Counted from the first letter of the stretch, positions 49,323 to 58,689 are shown. The stretch is DNA of 64,000 nt from Actinomycetota bacterium (GCA_035765775.1 DASTWV010000055.1:62001-126000); one strand, 5' to 3'. The notes: generated from the sequence alone by a model not told the origin. A program made the numbers and translations.

Positions 49323-50642
49323 GTGTCTACCCAGTCCCTCATGTCGCCTGACATCTCCCCCGCCGACGAGCCGATGGAAGCGTCGCTCGACGAGTCCCTG
49401 GTAGCCGACGTCGACCTCGTCGACGACGAGTTCCCCGAGGACGAGCCCAGCACCACCTTCGCCGACCTCGGCGCCTCCGAGGAGGTCGTCGCCGCCCTGG
49501 CGGCCAAGGGCATCGTCTCGCCCTTCGAGATCCAGACCATGGTGATCCCCGACGCCCTGGCCGGCAACGACATCCTGGCCAAGAGCCGTACCGGGTCGGG
49601 CAAGACCCTGGCCTTCGGGGTGCCGCTGGTGGAGCGCCTCGCCGGGGCGCCCCCCAAGCCCGCCGCCGTGATCCTGACCCCCACCCGCGAGCTGGCCTCG
49701 CAGGTGGCGGAGGAGATCAGCGTCATCGCCAAGGCCCGGGGGCTGAAGGTCACCGCGGTCTACGGCGGCGTCGGCCTGAACGAGCAGGGCCGCACCGCCT
49801 CCCGCTCGCAGATCATTGTCGCCACCCCCGGCCGCCTCTTCGACCTGATGGGCCGCCGGATGGTCAACCTCGCCACCGTGCAGTTCTTCGTCCTCGACGA
49901 GGCCGACCGGCTGCTGGACATGGGCTTCAAGCCGCAGGTCGATCGCATCGCCCGCACCGTGCCCACCGATCGCCAGACGATGTTCTTCTCGGCAACCCTC
50001 GACGGCGAGGTCGGCCGGCTGGCAGAGCAGTACACCCGCAACCCCAAGCTCCACGAGACCGTGTCGCCCAAGGAGACCGTGGACGAGATGGATCACCGCT
50101 TCGTCCCGGTGACCATGGACAACAAGGTGACCGCCCTGTCCGACCTGCTGACCGCCGAGCAGGGCCGGGCCCTCGTGTTCGTCAAGACCAAGCGGGGCGC
50201 CGACCGGCTGGTGCAGCGGCTCAAGACCCACGGCATCAAGGCGGCGGCGATGCACGGCGACCTGACCCAGGCTGCCCGGGAGCGGGCGCTGGCCTCCTTC
50301 GACGCCGGGCGGGTACAGACCCTGGTGGCCACCGATGTCGCCGCCCGGGGCCTCGACCTCGACTGCATCACCCACGTCATCAACTTCGATCCGCCCGAGG
50401 ACGAGAAGGCCTACGTCCACCGGGTGGGGCGCACCGCCCGTGCGGGGCGCACCGGCACCGGCATCACGTTCGTGCTCCCGGATCAGGAGCGGGATGTCAG
50501 CCGGATCGCCTCCCGCCTGCAGTTGAAGACCGAGTTCGAGCAGGAGGGCCTGAAGGTGGCGCCGCCGGCGCCGGTGTTCCAGAGCCGGCGGCGGGGACGG
50601 GGTCAGCCCCTGCTGGGGCGGCGCCCGCGGCCGCGGGCGTAG
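49323..50642 (+). CDS. DEAD-box RNA helicase
   Basis: ATP-dependent RNA unwinding, commonly linked to ribosome assembly or cold. The 439-residue protein has an acidic N-terminus, the Q motif (FADLGASEEVVAALAAKGIV), ILAKSRTGSGKTLAFGVPL (motif I), TPTRELASQ, VATPGRL, VLDEADRLLDMGF (DEAD), FFSATL (SAT), and ATDVAARGLDLD / HRVGRTARAGRTG (motifs V, VI). The basic C-terminus (RRRGRGQPLLGRRPRPRA) suits RNA binding. GGAAGGAG is ten bases before the GTG at 49323; an upstream in-frame ATG at 49272 lacks such a site. Confidence 0.95.
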   Translation: MSTQSLMSPDISPADEPMEASLDESLVADVDLVDDEFPEDEPSTTFADLGASEEVVAALAAKGIVSPFEIQTMVIPDALAGNDILAKSRTGSGKTLAFGVPLVERLAGAPPKPAAVILTPTRELASQVAEEISVIAKARGLKVTAVYGGVGLNEQGRTASRSQIIVATPGRLFDLMGRRMVNLATVQFFVLDEADRLLDMGFKPQVDRIARTVPTDRQTMFFSATLDGEVGRLAEQYTRNPKLHETVSPKETVDEMDHRFVPVTMDNKVTALSDLLTAEQGRALVFVKTKRGADRLVQRLKTHGIKAAAMHGDLTQAARERALASFDAGRVQTLVATDVAARGLDLDCITHVINFDPPEDEKAYVHRVGRTARAGRTGTGITFVLPDQERDVSRIASRLQLKTEFEQEGLKVAPPAPVFQSRRRGRGQPLLGRRPRPRA

Positions 50643-50652
50643 GAAACTCTCA

Positions 50653-50668
50653 GCCCCGCTTCAGGGGC
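50653..50668 (+). terminator. Possible terminator after the DEAD-box gene
   Basis: A small hairpin (GCCCC-GCTTCA-GGGGC) begins ten bases after the stop codon. The stem is short and no T-run follows, so it is a weak candidate. Confidence 0.35.
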
Positions 50669-50855
50669 CGTTCACCATCCGTTAAAATACGATTGCTACG
50701 CTGCGTGCGCAGCATCGACCGATCCATTCCAGGCTGACGCCATAGAGGCCGACGCCGTTAGGCCGACGCCACAGCGGCGGGACCCACATTGCGGTCCGCC
50801 CAGCCCGGGCCATGACGCCCGGGTCCCATCCCGACCATACCGAGGAGGACTTCGC

Positions 50856-51062
50856 ATGGCTTCGACGCGCATTACGGTGGTTCTGCAGGTTGACCACGAG
50901 CCCGATATGGAATCCGACATCGAGCTGCCCCGGCGGGCGGCCGATTTCCTGGAGCACGCCCTGACCCAAGTGGACGGCCTGGGGGCCGTGGACGTCATCA
51001 GCGGGGAGACCGACACCTTGGTGTGGACCCCGAGGCGGGAGCGGGGCTACCGGTTCGACTAG
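50856..51062 (+). CDS. Small hypothetical protein
   Basis: A 68-residue acidic protein (TRITVVLQVDHEPDMESDIELP, then HALTQVDGLGAVDVISGE and TLVWTPRRERGYRFD). A GAGGAGG site is eight bases before the ATG, which supports expression. No family is recognised. The strand-helix-strand pattern would suit a small ferredoxin-like fold; that is only a guess. Confidence 0.65.
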   Translation: MASTRITVVLQVDHEPDMESDIELPRRAADFLEHALTQVDGLGAVDVISGETDTLVWTPRRERGYRFD

Positions 51063-51077
51063 GCCGCTGCGCCCGGG

Positions 51078-51117
51078 GCCGGGCCGCCACTCCCGGCTCC
51101 CCGGGCGCCGGCCCGGC
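51078..51117. terminator. Hairpin between convergent genes
   Basis: GCCGGGCC (51078-51085) and GGCCCGGC (51110-51117), perfect 8-bp arms in the 58-bp gap between the small protein and the methyltransferase. The loop is long (24 bases) and also GC-rich, so other folds are possible. Confidence 0.4.
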
Positions 51118-51120
51118 GGG

Positions 51121-51993
51121 TCAGCGGGTGCCGACCCCGACGATGAGTTCGCACGGCGCGGCGAAGCCTGCGCCGGTCTCGAACTGGCGGAGGGACTCCT
51201 CGATCTCGGCCCAGGCCTCGTCGCGCTCGGCCTCGGCGAGCCCCGACAGCATCTGGTGCAGGGCGCCGAACGACTCCCGCTCGAAGCGCACACACTCCGC
51301 GGTGGTGCCCATCCGCACGGGGGCATCCAGGCGCCGGGTGTGCACGGCGGTGAAGCCCGCCCGCTCGAAGGCAGCCTCCAGGACGCCGGGGGCACCCAGG
51401 CTGAACGGGCCGGGTTGTCCGGGCTGGGGCGGGGGCAGCGCCGCCCGTCGGCGGACGATCGACACGGGGATGGAGAAGAACGAGTTGCGCTCGGGCGTCG
51501 AGAAGACGATCACCCCCAGCCGGCCGCCCACGCGCAGCGCCTGGCGGATGCCGGTCAGGGCGCCGTGCTGGTCGGGGAAGTAGATGAGGCCCAGCCGGGA
51601 GATGACCGCGTCGAAGGTCTCGGGCTCGACGTCGAGTGCTTCGCCGTCCACCACCCGGGTGGCCACGTTGCCCAGTCCGGCGGCCCGGGCCTGGGCCTCG
51701 GCGAAGCGCAGGATGTTCTCCGAGATATCGGTCGCCAGGATGGACCCGGTCGGTCCCACGCGACGCGCCGCCGCCAGGGTCTGCCCGCCCGCCCCAGCAG
51801 CGACGTCGAGGACCCGGCTGCCGGTGGTGATGCCGACCAGATCGAGCATGGCCTCGGTGGCTTCACCCAGCCACTCCTCGAGGATCGGCCCCCAGGCGTT
51901 CCAGGCGGGAGCCGTCTCCTGCCATTGCTCGGCTGTGGTGCGCTTGTAGGCCGCTGCGTCGAAAGCCGTGACCTCGTCCACCTGCTCCGCCAT
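51121..51993 (-). CDS. Class I SAM-dependent methyltransferase
   Basis: A 290-residue protein with motif I VLDVAAGAGGQTLAAARRV, ILATDISENILRFA, VVDGEALDVEPETFDAVISRLGLIYF and ALRVGGRLGVIVFSTPERNSFF. The layout is that of small-molecule methyltransferases of the UbiE/Coq5-like group. The substrate is unknown and no biosynthetic neighbours help. Confidence 0.87.
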   Translation of the reverse strand: MAEQVDEVTAFDAAAYKRTTAEQWQETAPAWNAWGPILEEWLGEATEAMLDLVGITTGSRVLDVAAGAGGQTLAAARRVGPTGSILATDISENILRFAEAQARAAGLGNVATRVVDGEALDVEPETFDAVISRLGLIYFPDQHGALTGIRQALRVGGRLGVIVFSTPERNSFFSIPVSIVRRRAALPPPQPGQPGPFSLGAPGVLEAAFERAGFTAVHTRRLDAPVRMGTTAECVRFERESFGALHQMLSGLAEAERDEAWAEIEESLRQFETGAGFAAPCELIVGVGTR

Positions 51994-52069
51994 CTGTCCC
52001 CCCTCCCGTTGTCCTCCTCGATCCAGCCAAGGAGGTCCTGCTGGGCCACCGGTCCTTGTTGTGGCTGTG

Positions 52070-52597
52070 CTACGAGGAACAGGCGCTGGTCCCCGAGGAC
52101 ACGTCGGCGAACGCCTGGTTCAGCTGGCCGGCATAGAGGTCGGGGAAGTGGTCGATGCCCTTGCCGTCGGCCGTCACACCCTTCGGCGAGTTGTCGGCAC
52201 CCCCGGCTGCGGTGGCGTTGGCAAGCGTGAGGTACTGCACCGGGACCCCGAGGCAGACGGCGTCGGCAGCCACCTCGTGCGCAAACGCCTCATCGGCGGC
52301 GAGGGCTGCGGCCTGGTCGGGCGCCAGGGCCGACAGCGGCGCGAAGCCGAGAATGACGCCGATGACGGTGCCCGGGTCGGCGGAGGCCAGGGCCGGGTCG
52401 CTCTGCGTCGTGAAGACGGCGATGATCCGCCAGGTCTGGATGACGAACCAGCCATGGGAGTGGGCGGCGATCGAGGCGTCGGCCTGCGCCGCCCGTTCGG
52501 TGTTGAAGCACTCGTGCGCGCTGGCCGACGAGGCCAGGAGAGCGACGCTGGTGGCCGCCGCCACGCCCGCGAGCGCGAGCTTGCCAAAGGTCCGCAT
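52070..52597 (-). CDS. Secreted protein of unknown function
   Basis: The 175-residue protein starting MRTFGKLALAGVAAATSVAL has a clear signal peptide ending near ASA. The mature part begins HECFNTERAAQADASIAAHSHGW and has three cysteines and several early histidines. A longer frame up to 52633 would put the signal peptide internally, so the ATG at 52597 is preferred. I do not recognise a family. Confidence 0.7.
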   Translation of the reverse strand: MRTFGKLALAGVAAATSVALLASSASAHECFNTERAAQADASIAAHSHGWFVIQTWRIIAVFTTQSDPALASADPGTVIGVILGFAPLSALAPDQAAALAADEAFAHEVAADAVCLGVPVQYLTLANATAAGGADNSPKGVTADGKGIDHFPDLYAGQLNQAFADVSSGTSACSS

Positions 52598-52716
52598 GGT
52601 GTTCCCCCCTGTGACGAGCCTGGCACCGCCCACCGGTGCCAGAGAAGCGTGAGTCTCAGGTGATCTTAATGCACGCGCGGGAACGCTCGGCCGGGCCCTC
52701 CGACGCGTGCCTGCGG

Positions 52717-53667
52717 TTACCCTGCCCGGCGGAACGTGTCGTACCGCTCCTCAAGGAGTACGGGATCAGGACGGCTGGCCCGGTTCCTCGGCACAATCAG
52801 CCCGGCACCATTCAATTCCTGCAGCCCATGGCGAAGCATGGGTCCATCGACTTCATCGAGCACGTCCCGGCGGACCTCCACGACCAGATCGGGCCGCACC
52901 CCGAGGATGTCGGCATCGAAGGCGGCGTGATGCAGCCGGCACAGGCTCAGGCCGTTGGGCACGACCGGGAGCCCCTTGGGATGGGTGTCCGGAAGGATGT
53001 GGGCTGCATCGAGCAGCTCCTCGTGTCGTAGGCGACACATCGCGCACGACCTGCCGTAGGCCAGCAGCACCTGCTCGCGGAATACCGCCTGGTGCAGCCG
53101 CTGGCGGGCCAGGCGGGTGACGTAGCGGCGGCGGGCATCGACCAACGGCGCGGTATCCGGCTCCCAGGCGACTGCCTCGTCGTTCCTGAGGAACACCGAG
53201 AGGTCGGCGGGGTCGTCCGCCACCACGTAGACCGGCCAGTGCGCCAGGTACCTCCCGGGCACGAGGCCTTCCAGGTAGATGAGCGGGACGCCGGCCTGGA
53301 GGGCCCGCCGCAGCCCGAGGTTCTCGTGGTGATCGGGATCGCTGCCCCGGTACCGGTAGCGCAGGCCGTCCTCGGTCATGCCGTCGTCGTAGGGCCGGGG
53401 TCGGCGGAGGTCGGGAGCGGCGGTGGTGAGCGTCAGGGGGATGCCCGAATCGATGGCCGCCGGCTTGAAAATGCCTTGCGGGCCAACGAGGGGGACCCGG
53501 GCGCCGTCATGGAGGAAGCCCGCCTCCAGGGCGGTGCGGGCGATGACCCCGCCCGCCGGGCGGGCCACCCGGTCCAGGTAGGCGAACGCCGCGGCCCTGA
53601 CGGCCTGATCCCTCGGCGTGGTCCCCAACACAGCCACAACGCCCGAGCCTACTTGAGGTCGTCCCAA
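52717..53667 (-). CDS. HNH endonuclease (COG3440-like)
   Basis: The 316-residue protein has an N-terminal domain with LVGPQGIFKPAAI and YDDGMTEDGLRYRYRGSD, followed by GVPLIYLEGLVPGRYLAHWPVYVV, then an HNH domain with CAMCRLRHEELLDAAHILPD and NGLSLCRLHHAAFDADILGV. The two Cys pairs and the His residues of the nuclease are complete. This architecture is that of predicted restriction endonucleases (COG3440), which may recognise modified DNA through the first domain. It stands alone, without a methyltransferase. Confidence 0.87.
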   Translation of the reverse strand: MGRPQVGSGVVAVLGTTPRDQAVRAAAFAYLDRVARPAGGVIARTALEAGFLHDGARVPLVGPQGIFKPAAIDSGIPLTLTTAAPDLRRPRPYDDGMTEDGLRYRYRGSDPDHHENLGLRRALQAGVPLIYLEGLVPGRYLAHWPVYVVADDPADLSVFLRNDEAVAWEPDTAPLVDARRRYVTRLARQRLHQAVFREQVLLAYGRSCAMCRLRHEELLDAAHILPDTHPKGLPVVPNGLSLCRLHHAAFDADILGVRPDLVVEVRRDVLDEVDGPMLRHGLQELNGAGLIVPRNRASRPDPVLLEERYDTFRRAG

Positions 53668-53710
53668 CGCTCGCCTGGCGAACTGGGGCTATTTCGAAGG
53701 CTCGCGGCAG

Positions 53711-54610
53711 TCAGCGCCGGCCTTTCCCCATGCCGATGGCCCCAGGTGTGATCGTGATGCTCATACCCGGCTCGTTATTGATCTCGGCTGCGGCTGCAAC
53801 CGAGGCGGCTATGCGTTCCAGCGCCGCGATCCGGTGCCCCCCGAGATCGCGGCCCGGGCCTCCCTGGTAGTAGTTGTTCGCCTCGATGGTGATCTGCTGG
53901 AACCCGAAGACCTGCCCGCCCACGCTCACGCCGTGGCGCTTCAGGTCAATCAACCGTTCGGTGCACCCGGCGACGCCGCCGCCCTTCTCGCTGGTGACCA
54001 CCTGCAGGGTCCGCCTGAGGACATGCTTGCGCCGATCGGGGACGTAGCTCCTGCGCTTCGTGATCTTGCCGCCGTACTTCGACTTGACCTTTCGCACCAC
54101 CTTCCTGCGAGGCAGGGCCTGAATGGAGCGTGGGGTCGACGTGCACGGGCTGGCATCGAGTTTGCGTACCGCCAGCGTGTTGGTTGCGTTGGGAAGAAGG
54201 TGCCCACCCAAAGCCAGCTGCCCCAGGGCCCGGATGAGCTCGTCCTCGGCGTGGTGCCCGCCCGACGAGACGCCCGCGCCGACCTTCGAAGCGTTGACGT
54301 CCGCCCGCAGACCAACGGCGGTCATCCCGACGGTCTGCCAGAAATGGCGGCCCCCACGGGCTGCCTTCCGCTGCTGCTTGCTCTGGCCCGCGATCGTGTA
54401 TTTCATCTCCCACCGCCGCTGGACGGTCGGCGGCGGGCCGCCGGCGGGCGGTCCCAGTTGGCTGACGAGCCGGGCCACGGCACGGTTGCCCGCCGTGGCT
54501 TGGAGGTCGAGCAGCATGGCTTGCTGGGGAACCAATCCCGGGCGGCTCACTTCCCGGCGAGCCCGCTGCTCGGCACGCGCCCGGGGAGGAGCCAACTCCG
54601 CCATATACAT
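53711..54610 (-). CDS. Candidate deaminase-like toxin with AGNxAV leader motif
   Basis: A 299-residue protein. Residues 32-49 read MLLDLQATAGNRAVARLV, the LQ-x-x-AGN-x-AV-x-RL motif that I know from DUF4157-type proteins and effectors of contractile injection systems. The C-terminal part has His120-Ala-Glu122 (HHAEDELIRALG), Ser-Pro-Cys156 and a later Cys216 (GCTERLIDL), in the order expected for a zinc-dependent deaminase-like domain (HAE ... PC ... C). The spacing between the two cysteines (60 residues, with a basic insertion) is long. Function is inferred; no immunity gene or injection-system gene is adjacent. Confidence 0.6.
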   Translation of the reverse strand: MYMAELAPPRARAEQRARREVSRPGLVPQQAMLLDLQATAGNRAVARLVSQLGPPAGGPPPTVQRRWEMKYTIAGQSKQQRKAARGGRHFWQTVGMTAVGLRADVNASKVGAGVSSGGHHAEDELIRALGQLALGGHLLPNATNTLAVRKLDASPCTSTPRSIQALPRRKVVRKVKSKYGGKITKRRSYVPDRRKHVLRRTLQVVTSEKGGGVAGCTERLIDLKRHGVSVGGQVFGFQQITIEANNYYQGGPGRDLGGHRIAALERIAASVAAAAEINNEPGMSITITPGAIGMGKGRR

Positions 54611-54752
54611 GCCCGTGGTCTACCGAATCCCCGCGCCCGGGGGCAAGGGCTGGCGGGTCATGCTTCGCTGCCCAATCGGGCACCAGGGCCGAGCTGTTGG
54701 GGTCGCATTCCCCGCGGCCGCCGGCGTCTGCGGCCCCACCGCCGCCGCCGGA

Positions 54753-56045
54753 TCAGGCCTGCCAGCGCCGGGCCGCGGCCCAGCCGAACGCCGCCGCCGC
54801 TAGGGCCCCGACACCGCCGATCAGGATCGGGATGCGGGCTCCCCCGGCGTCGGAGATCGCCCCGAGGATCGGCCCACCGATCGGGGTCGTCCCCACCAGC
54901 AGCACGGTCTGGATGGCCAGCACCCGGCCCATCATGGCCGGGTCGGTGCGCACCTGGGCGATCGCCGTGGTCGCCGTCATGTAGGCGACGCTGGCCGCAC
55001 CGACCGCGGCCGTGAGCACCGCGGCCAGGGCAACATCCGGGACGGGCGTGAGGAGGAGCATCGTGATGCCCAGGGCGGCCGACCCGAGGGCGACGGTCCT
55101 CAGGGTGATGGAGGAACGGCGGGCGACGAGGAACGCACCGACCAGGGCGCCCGCGCTGAAGGCGGCGTAGACCACGGTGTAGGCGGCGTCGCTGCCGTGG
55201 AGGCCCTGCTCGACGAAGAGCGGCACGGTGACGGTGAAGTTGTAGCTGACCGTCCCGACGACGAGCAGCAGGACGAAGGTGACCCACAGCTCGGGGACGC
55301 TGGCGATGTAGCGCACCCCCGCCCGGATCTGCCCCCGGCCCCGCGGGGTGACCGGGACCCGGCGGAGCTCGGCCGGGCGCATCATCCAGAGGGCCGTGAG
55401 CACCGAGACGTAGGAGACGGCGTCGACGGTGAACGCCCAGCCGTAGCCGACGCTCACGATCAACACGCCGGCCACCAGCGGGCCGATGACCCGGGAGATG
55501 TTGACCATGGCGCTGTAGAGCGTCACGGCGTTCGGTACGTCGGCGGCGGGCACCATCTCGTTGACGAATGACCGCCGGATGGGGTTGTCGAAGGCGAGGA
55601 AGCACCCGCCAGCTGCGGCCGTCACGTAGAAGGCGGTGAGCGGGGCGTGGTGGGCGAACGACAGGCCGGCGAGCGTGAAGGACTGGGCCATCTCCAGGGC
55701 CTGGGTGACGTAGAGCAGGCTGCGCTTGCTGGAACGGTCGACGATGACGCCGGCCCAGGCCGACAGCACCAGGATGGGGCCGAACTCGCAGGCGGAGAGC
55801 ACGCCGACGGCCACCCCGCTGCCGGTCCGGTGGAGCACGAGCAGGGTCAGGGCGGTCAGCGTCAGCCAGTTGCCGCTGTTGGAGATGGTCTGGCCGATGA
55901 AGAACAGGCGGAAGTTGCGCGCCCCCAGGGAGGACAGGGTGCGCCGGAGGAAGCTGCGGGGGGGCTGCTCGTCGATCACGGTGCCGGGGCTCCTGATGGG
56001 GGCGGTCTGGGGGGACTGGCCGTAAGGGCGAACCGGATGCCCCAT
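54753..56045 (-). CDS. MFS transporter (EntS-like exporter type)
   Basis: The 430-residue protein has about 12 membrane helices and the features of the MFS_3/EntS type: FRLFFIGQTISNSGNWLT at the first helix, DRSSKRSLL after helix 2, DNPIRRSFVNEMVP and NAVTLYSAMVNISRVIGPLVAG. Members export siderophores or drugs; the substrate is unknown here. It lies upstream of the deaminase-like gene on the same strand (142-bp gap). Confidence 0.88.
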   Translation of the reverse strand: MGHPVRPYGQSPQTAPIRSPGTVIDEQPPRSFLRRTLSSLGARNFRLFFIGQTISNSGNWLTLTALTLLVLHRTGSGVAVGVLSACEFGPILVLSAWAGVIVDRSSKRSLLYVTQALEMAQSFTLAGLSFAHHAPLTAFYVTAAAGGCFLAFDNPIRRSFVNEMVPAADVPNAVTLYSAMVNISRVIGPLVAGVLIVSVGYGWAFTVDAVSYVSVLTALWMMRPAELRRVPVTPRGRGQIRAGVRYIASVPELWVTFVLLLVVGTVSYNFTVTVPLFVEQGLHGSDAAYTVVYAAFSAGALVGAFLVARRSSITLRTVALGSAALGITMLLLTPVPDVALAAVLTAAVGAASVAYMTATTAIAQVRTDPAMMGRVLAIQTVLLVGTTPIGGPILGAISDAGGARIPILIGGVGALAAAAFGWAAARRWQA

Positions 56046-56097
56046 TCCGGTTAATGTCCATCATGCCCACTGCGATGGGGATCGCCAGGGAGATGGG

Positions 56098-57255
56098 ATG
56101 GGGCTGACCAAGGACGGGCTGGCGCACTTCGACGAGGTGGCGGCCGGGTACGTCGCCGACGACCAGGTGCCGGGCCTGGTTGCGCTCGTTGCCCACGGCG
56201 AGGAGGCCCATGAAGTCGCACTCGGCTTCCGGTCGGTGGGCGGTCCCCCGGTCACCCGGGACTCGCGGTTCCGGATCTCGTCGATGTCCAAACCGATCAC
56301 CGGTGCCGCCACGCTCGTCCTGGCCGGGGAGGGCCTCTTCGACCTGGACGAGCCGGTGGACCGCCTGCTCCCCGAGCTGGCCGGGCGGCGGGTGCTCCGG
56401 CGGCCGGACGGCCCTGTGGATGACACCGTCCCGGCCGTGCGGGCGATCACCGCGCGTGACCTCCTGACGTTCACCTTCGGCTTCGGCCAGGTGATCGAGA
56501 TGTTCGCCGGCGGGGATCCCTGGCCGGTCGTGGAGGCGGCGAACGCGCTCCACCTGGCCACCCTGGGGCCGCCCCAGCCGGGCGAGGCCCCGGACGCCGA
56601 GACCTGGATCGACCGGTTCGCAACGCTGCCCCTGCTGGCGCAGCCGGGTGAGCGCTGGTGCTACAACTCCGGGGCGCAGGTGCTGGGGGTGCTGCTCGGG
56701 CGGGCCGCCGGCATGCCGCTCGACGAGGTGCTGCGCACCCGGATCTTCGATCCCCTGGGCATGGACCGCACGACATTCTGGGCCGAGGCCCGACTCCTGC
56801 CGACCGCCTACATGCCCGGGCCGGAGGGCCTGGTGGTCTGGGACCCGCCGGAGGGGCAGTGGAGCCGGCCCCCCGCCTTTTTCGACGCCGCCGCCGGCCT
56901 GGTGTCGGACGTCGATGACATGGTGGCGTTCGGCCGGATGTTCCTGGCGGGCGGGTCCCCGGTCCTGTCGGCGGCGGCGGTGGCGGACATGACCCGCAAC
57001 CACCTGACGCCTGAGCAGCGCCAAGGAGGCGCCGGCTTCCTGGGCGATGCCGGATGGGGGTTCTGCACCGGGGTCGCCGTGGAGGGGGCTCAGGCGGGGT
57101 CCTTCGGGTGGGACGGGGGCCTGGGAACCTCGTGGCTGGTCGACCCGGTGCGCGATCTGGTCGTCGTTGTGCTGACCCAGCGGCTCTTCGGCGGGCCGTT
57201 GGGGGCCGAGGTGCACCGGGAGCTGCAGGCCGCCGCCTACGCCGCCCTGACCTAG
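56098..57255 (+). CDS. Serine hydrolase, beta-lactamase class C family
   Basis: The 385-residue protein has the nucleophile motif SSMSKPITGAA (S-x-x-K), the Tyr motif WCYNSGAQVLGVLLG (Y-x-N/S) and a C-terminal WDGGLGTSW segment in place of the KTG box. This is the esterase/DD-peptidase-like branch often annotated as serine hydrolase. No signal peptide is evident, so it may be cytoplasmic. It diverges from the MFS gene by 52 bases. Confidence 0.88.
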   Translation: MGLTKDGLAHFDEVAAGYVADDQVPGLVALVAHGEEAHEVALGFRSVGGPPVTRDSRFRISSMSKPITGAATLVLAGEGLFDLDEPVDRLLPELAGRRVLRRPDGPVDDTVPAVRAITARDLLTFTFGFGQVIEMFAGGDPWPVVEAANALHLATLGPPQPGEAPDAETWIDRFATLPLLAQPGERWCYNSGAQVLGVLLGRAAGMPLDEVLRTRIFDPLGMDRTTFWAEARLLPTAYMPGPEGLVVWDPPEGQWSRPPAFFDAAAGLVSDVDDMVAFGRMFLAGGSPVLSAAAVADMTRNHLTPEQRQGGAGFLGDAGWGFCTGVAVEGAQAGSFGWDGGLGTSWLVDPVRDLVVVVLTQRLFGGPLGAEVHRELQAAAYAALT

Positions 57256-57521
57256 ATCGGTTGATCGTCAAGGCATGGTGCGCAGATAGGGTCGCCATTC
57301 CCGGGCGCGGCTGGCAGGGCTATCGGCGTCTTCGAGGTCGGTCCGAACGCACGCTGAGCGTAACGAAGGGCCTCTCCGAGATCTCTCCGCAGGGAGCCGT
57401 TAGTCCGGGCCTGAAGGTTATGAAACTTCTCTGAACTGACGCAATCCCGATCGCACTCCGAACCGTAGACCTCTCCGTCAGCTGACGCCGACCCGCTGCT
57501 AACCGGAGAAGGAGCTACTCG
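57256..57521. other. 266-bp upstream region of the secreted protein gene
   Basis: No gene seen. It contains a perfect 10-bp palindrome GTCAGCTGAC (57477-57486), 36 bases before the start of the secreted protein, and GGAGAAGGAG as its ribosome binding site. CCGTCAGCTGACGCCG recalls the 3' conserved block of ydaO (c-di-AMP) leaders, but the remaining blocks were not found. Confidence 0.35.
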
Positions 57522-58625
57522 ATGTCTCGTCGCCTTCGTTTCACGATGGCCGCTGCGGCGGTCGCCACTGCATGCCTCCCCGTTGGTCCCGCCGCGCTCG
57601 CCCGCGGCGGTGGTGGGACGCCCCCGCCCCCGTCAGCTCCGGTGGTGACCTTCACGCCGACCTCGTTGACCTTCGGCTCCGAGCCGATCGGGGCAACGAG
57701 CGCCGCGCAGTCGATCACGGTCGCGAACACCGGCAACGCCAACCTGTTCATCAACAGCGCCCAGACCCGGGGGGCCGATCCTCTGGACTTCACCCAGGTC
57801 AACGACGGGTGCTCCGGCCTGACCCTCCCGCCCGGGACCAACTGCAGCGTGGCCATCGACTTCTCTCCCACTGCCACCGGGACCCGCTCGGGCACCTTTA
57901 TCCTCACCGACAACGCCGCCAACAGCCCGCAGAACGTGGCCCTCACCGGCACCGGGACCGGGACCAACCCGCCGCTGACCATCAACACCCAGTTCATGAC
58001 CTGCACGAACGGGGTGTGCGACATCGGCTCCGGCCAGAACGTGTTCGTCAACAACTTCTTCACCACGGACTTCCTGGCCAGCGGTGGCACCACCCCCTAT
58101 ACCTGGTCCGCCCAGCCGCCGGCGGGGTTGGCGCTGCACCCCTCCGGGCTGATCCTGGGCTCGCCGACCGTCCAGGGGACCACCACCTTCACGGCGACCG
58201 TGACCGACGCCAGCGGCGCCACGGCCACCGGGACGTTCTCGCTCACCGTCACCCCGCCGCCGGCGCCGACACCGCCCGGATGCCAGACGGGCGGGACCCT
58301 CACTGAGGCGCTCAGCGGCTCTGCCTTCAACGGCCAGACGCCGAACGGGCAGGCCCAGTCGGACGAGACGCAGTTCAGCGGGTGCGGCGGGTTCAGCGTG
58401 CTGACGGTCCAGGTGAGCCACGTGAACCTGCCCGACGGGACCCAGCTGTGGGTCACCCTGGACTTCAATCCCGTGGGCGTGATCACCCTGCGCGGTGGCT
58501 CGGGCACCATGCAGCCCTACAACATGGGCGACTTCGGGGTGTCCCGGGACCAGATCCGGATCAACAGCGCCCTGCCGGACGTGAGCGGTGCCCAGCAGAT
58601 CCTCTCCGGGGGGTCGTTCCTCTAG
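57522..58625 (+). CDS. Secreted Ig-like repeat protein
   Basis: The 367-residue protein starts with a signal peptide (residues 1 to about 27) and a Gly/Pro-rich stretch. Residues about 42-145 form an ASPM-SPD-2-Hydin/choice-of-anchor D type Ig domain (VTFTPTSLTFGSEPIG ... SVAIDFSPTATGTRSGTFIL). Residues about 160-245 form a second Ig-like (putative Ig) domain with PYTWSAQPPAGLALHPSGLI. The last 110 residues contain a beta-rich part I do not recognise. It is likely exposed on the cell surface or released. Confidence 0.82.
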   Translation: MSRRLRFTMAAAAVATACLPVGPAALARGGGGTPPPPSAPVVTFTPTSLTFGSEPIGATSAAQSITVANTGNANLFINSAQTRGADPLDFTQVNDGCSGLTLPPGTNCSVAIDFSPTATGTRSGTFILTDNAANSPQNVALTGTGTGTNPPLTINTQFMTCTNGVCDIGSGQNVFVNNFFTTDFLASGGTTPYTWSAQPPAGLALHPSGLILGSPTVQGTTTFTATVTDASGATATGTFSLTVTPPPAPTPPGCQTGGTLTEALSGSAFNGQTPNGQAQSDETQFSGCGGFSVLTVQVSHVNLPDGTQLWVTLDFNPVGVITLRGGSGTMQPYNMGDFGVSRDQIRINSALPDVSGAQQILSGGSFL

Positions 58626-58647
58626 GCCACACCGTCAGGGCCGAGTT

Positions 58648-58689
58648 CGAGGGCCGGGGCGACCATCTGTGCGGCCGCCCCGGCCCTCG
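58648..58689 (+). terminator. 14-bp stem-loop after the secreted protein gene
   Basis: CGAGGGCCGGGGCG (58648-58661) and CGCCCCGGCCCTCG (58676-58689), a perfect 14-bp stem with a 14-base loop, starting 23 bases after the stop codon. No T-run follows, but the stem is very stable. Confidence 0.75.

Noticed and set aside
57420-57500. ydaO (c-di-AMP) riboswitch upstream of the secreted protein
   Set aside because: Only a partial 3' block (CCGTCAGCTGAC) is similar; the 5' blocks are missing. Kept only as a note on the gap.
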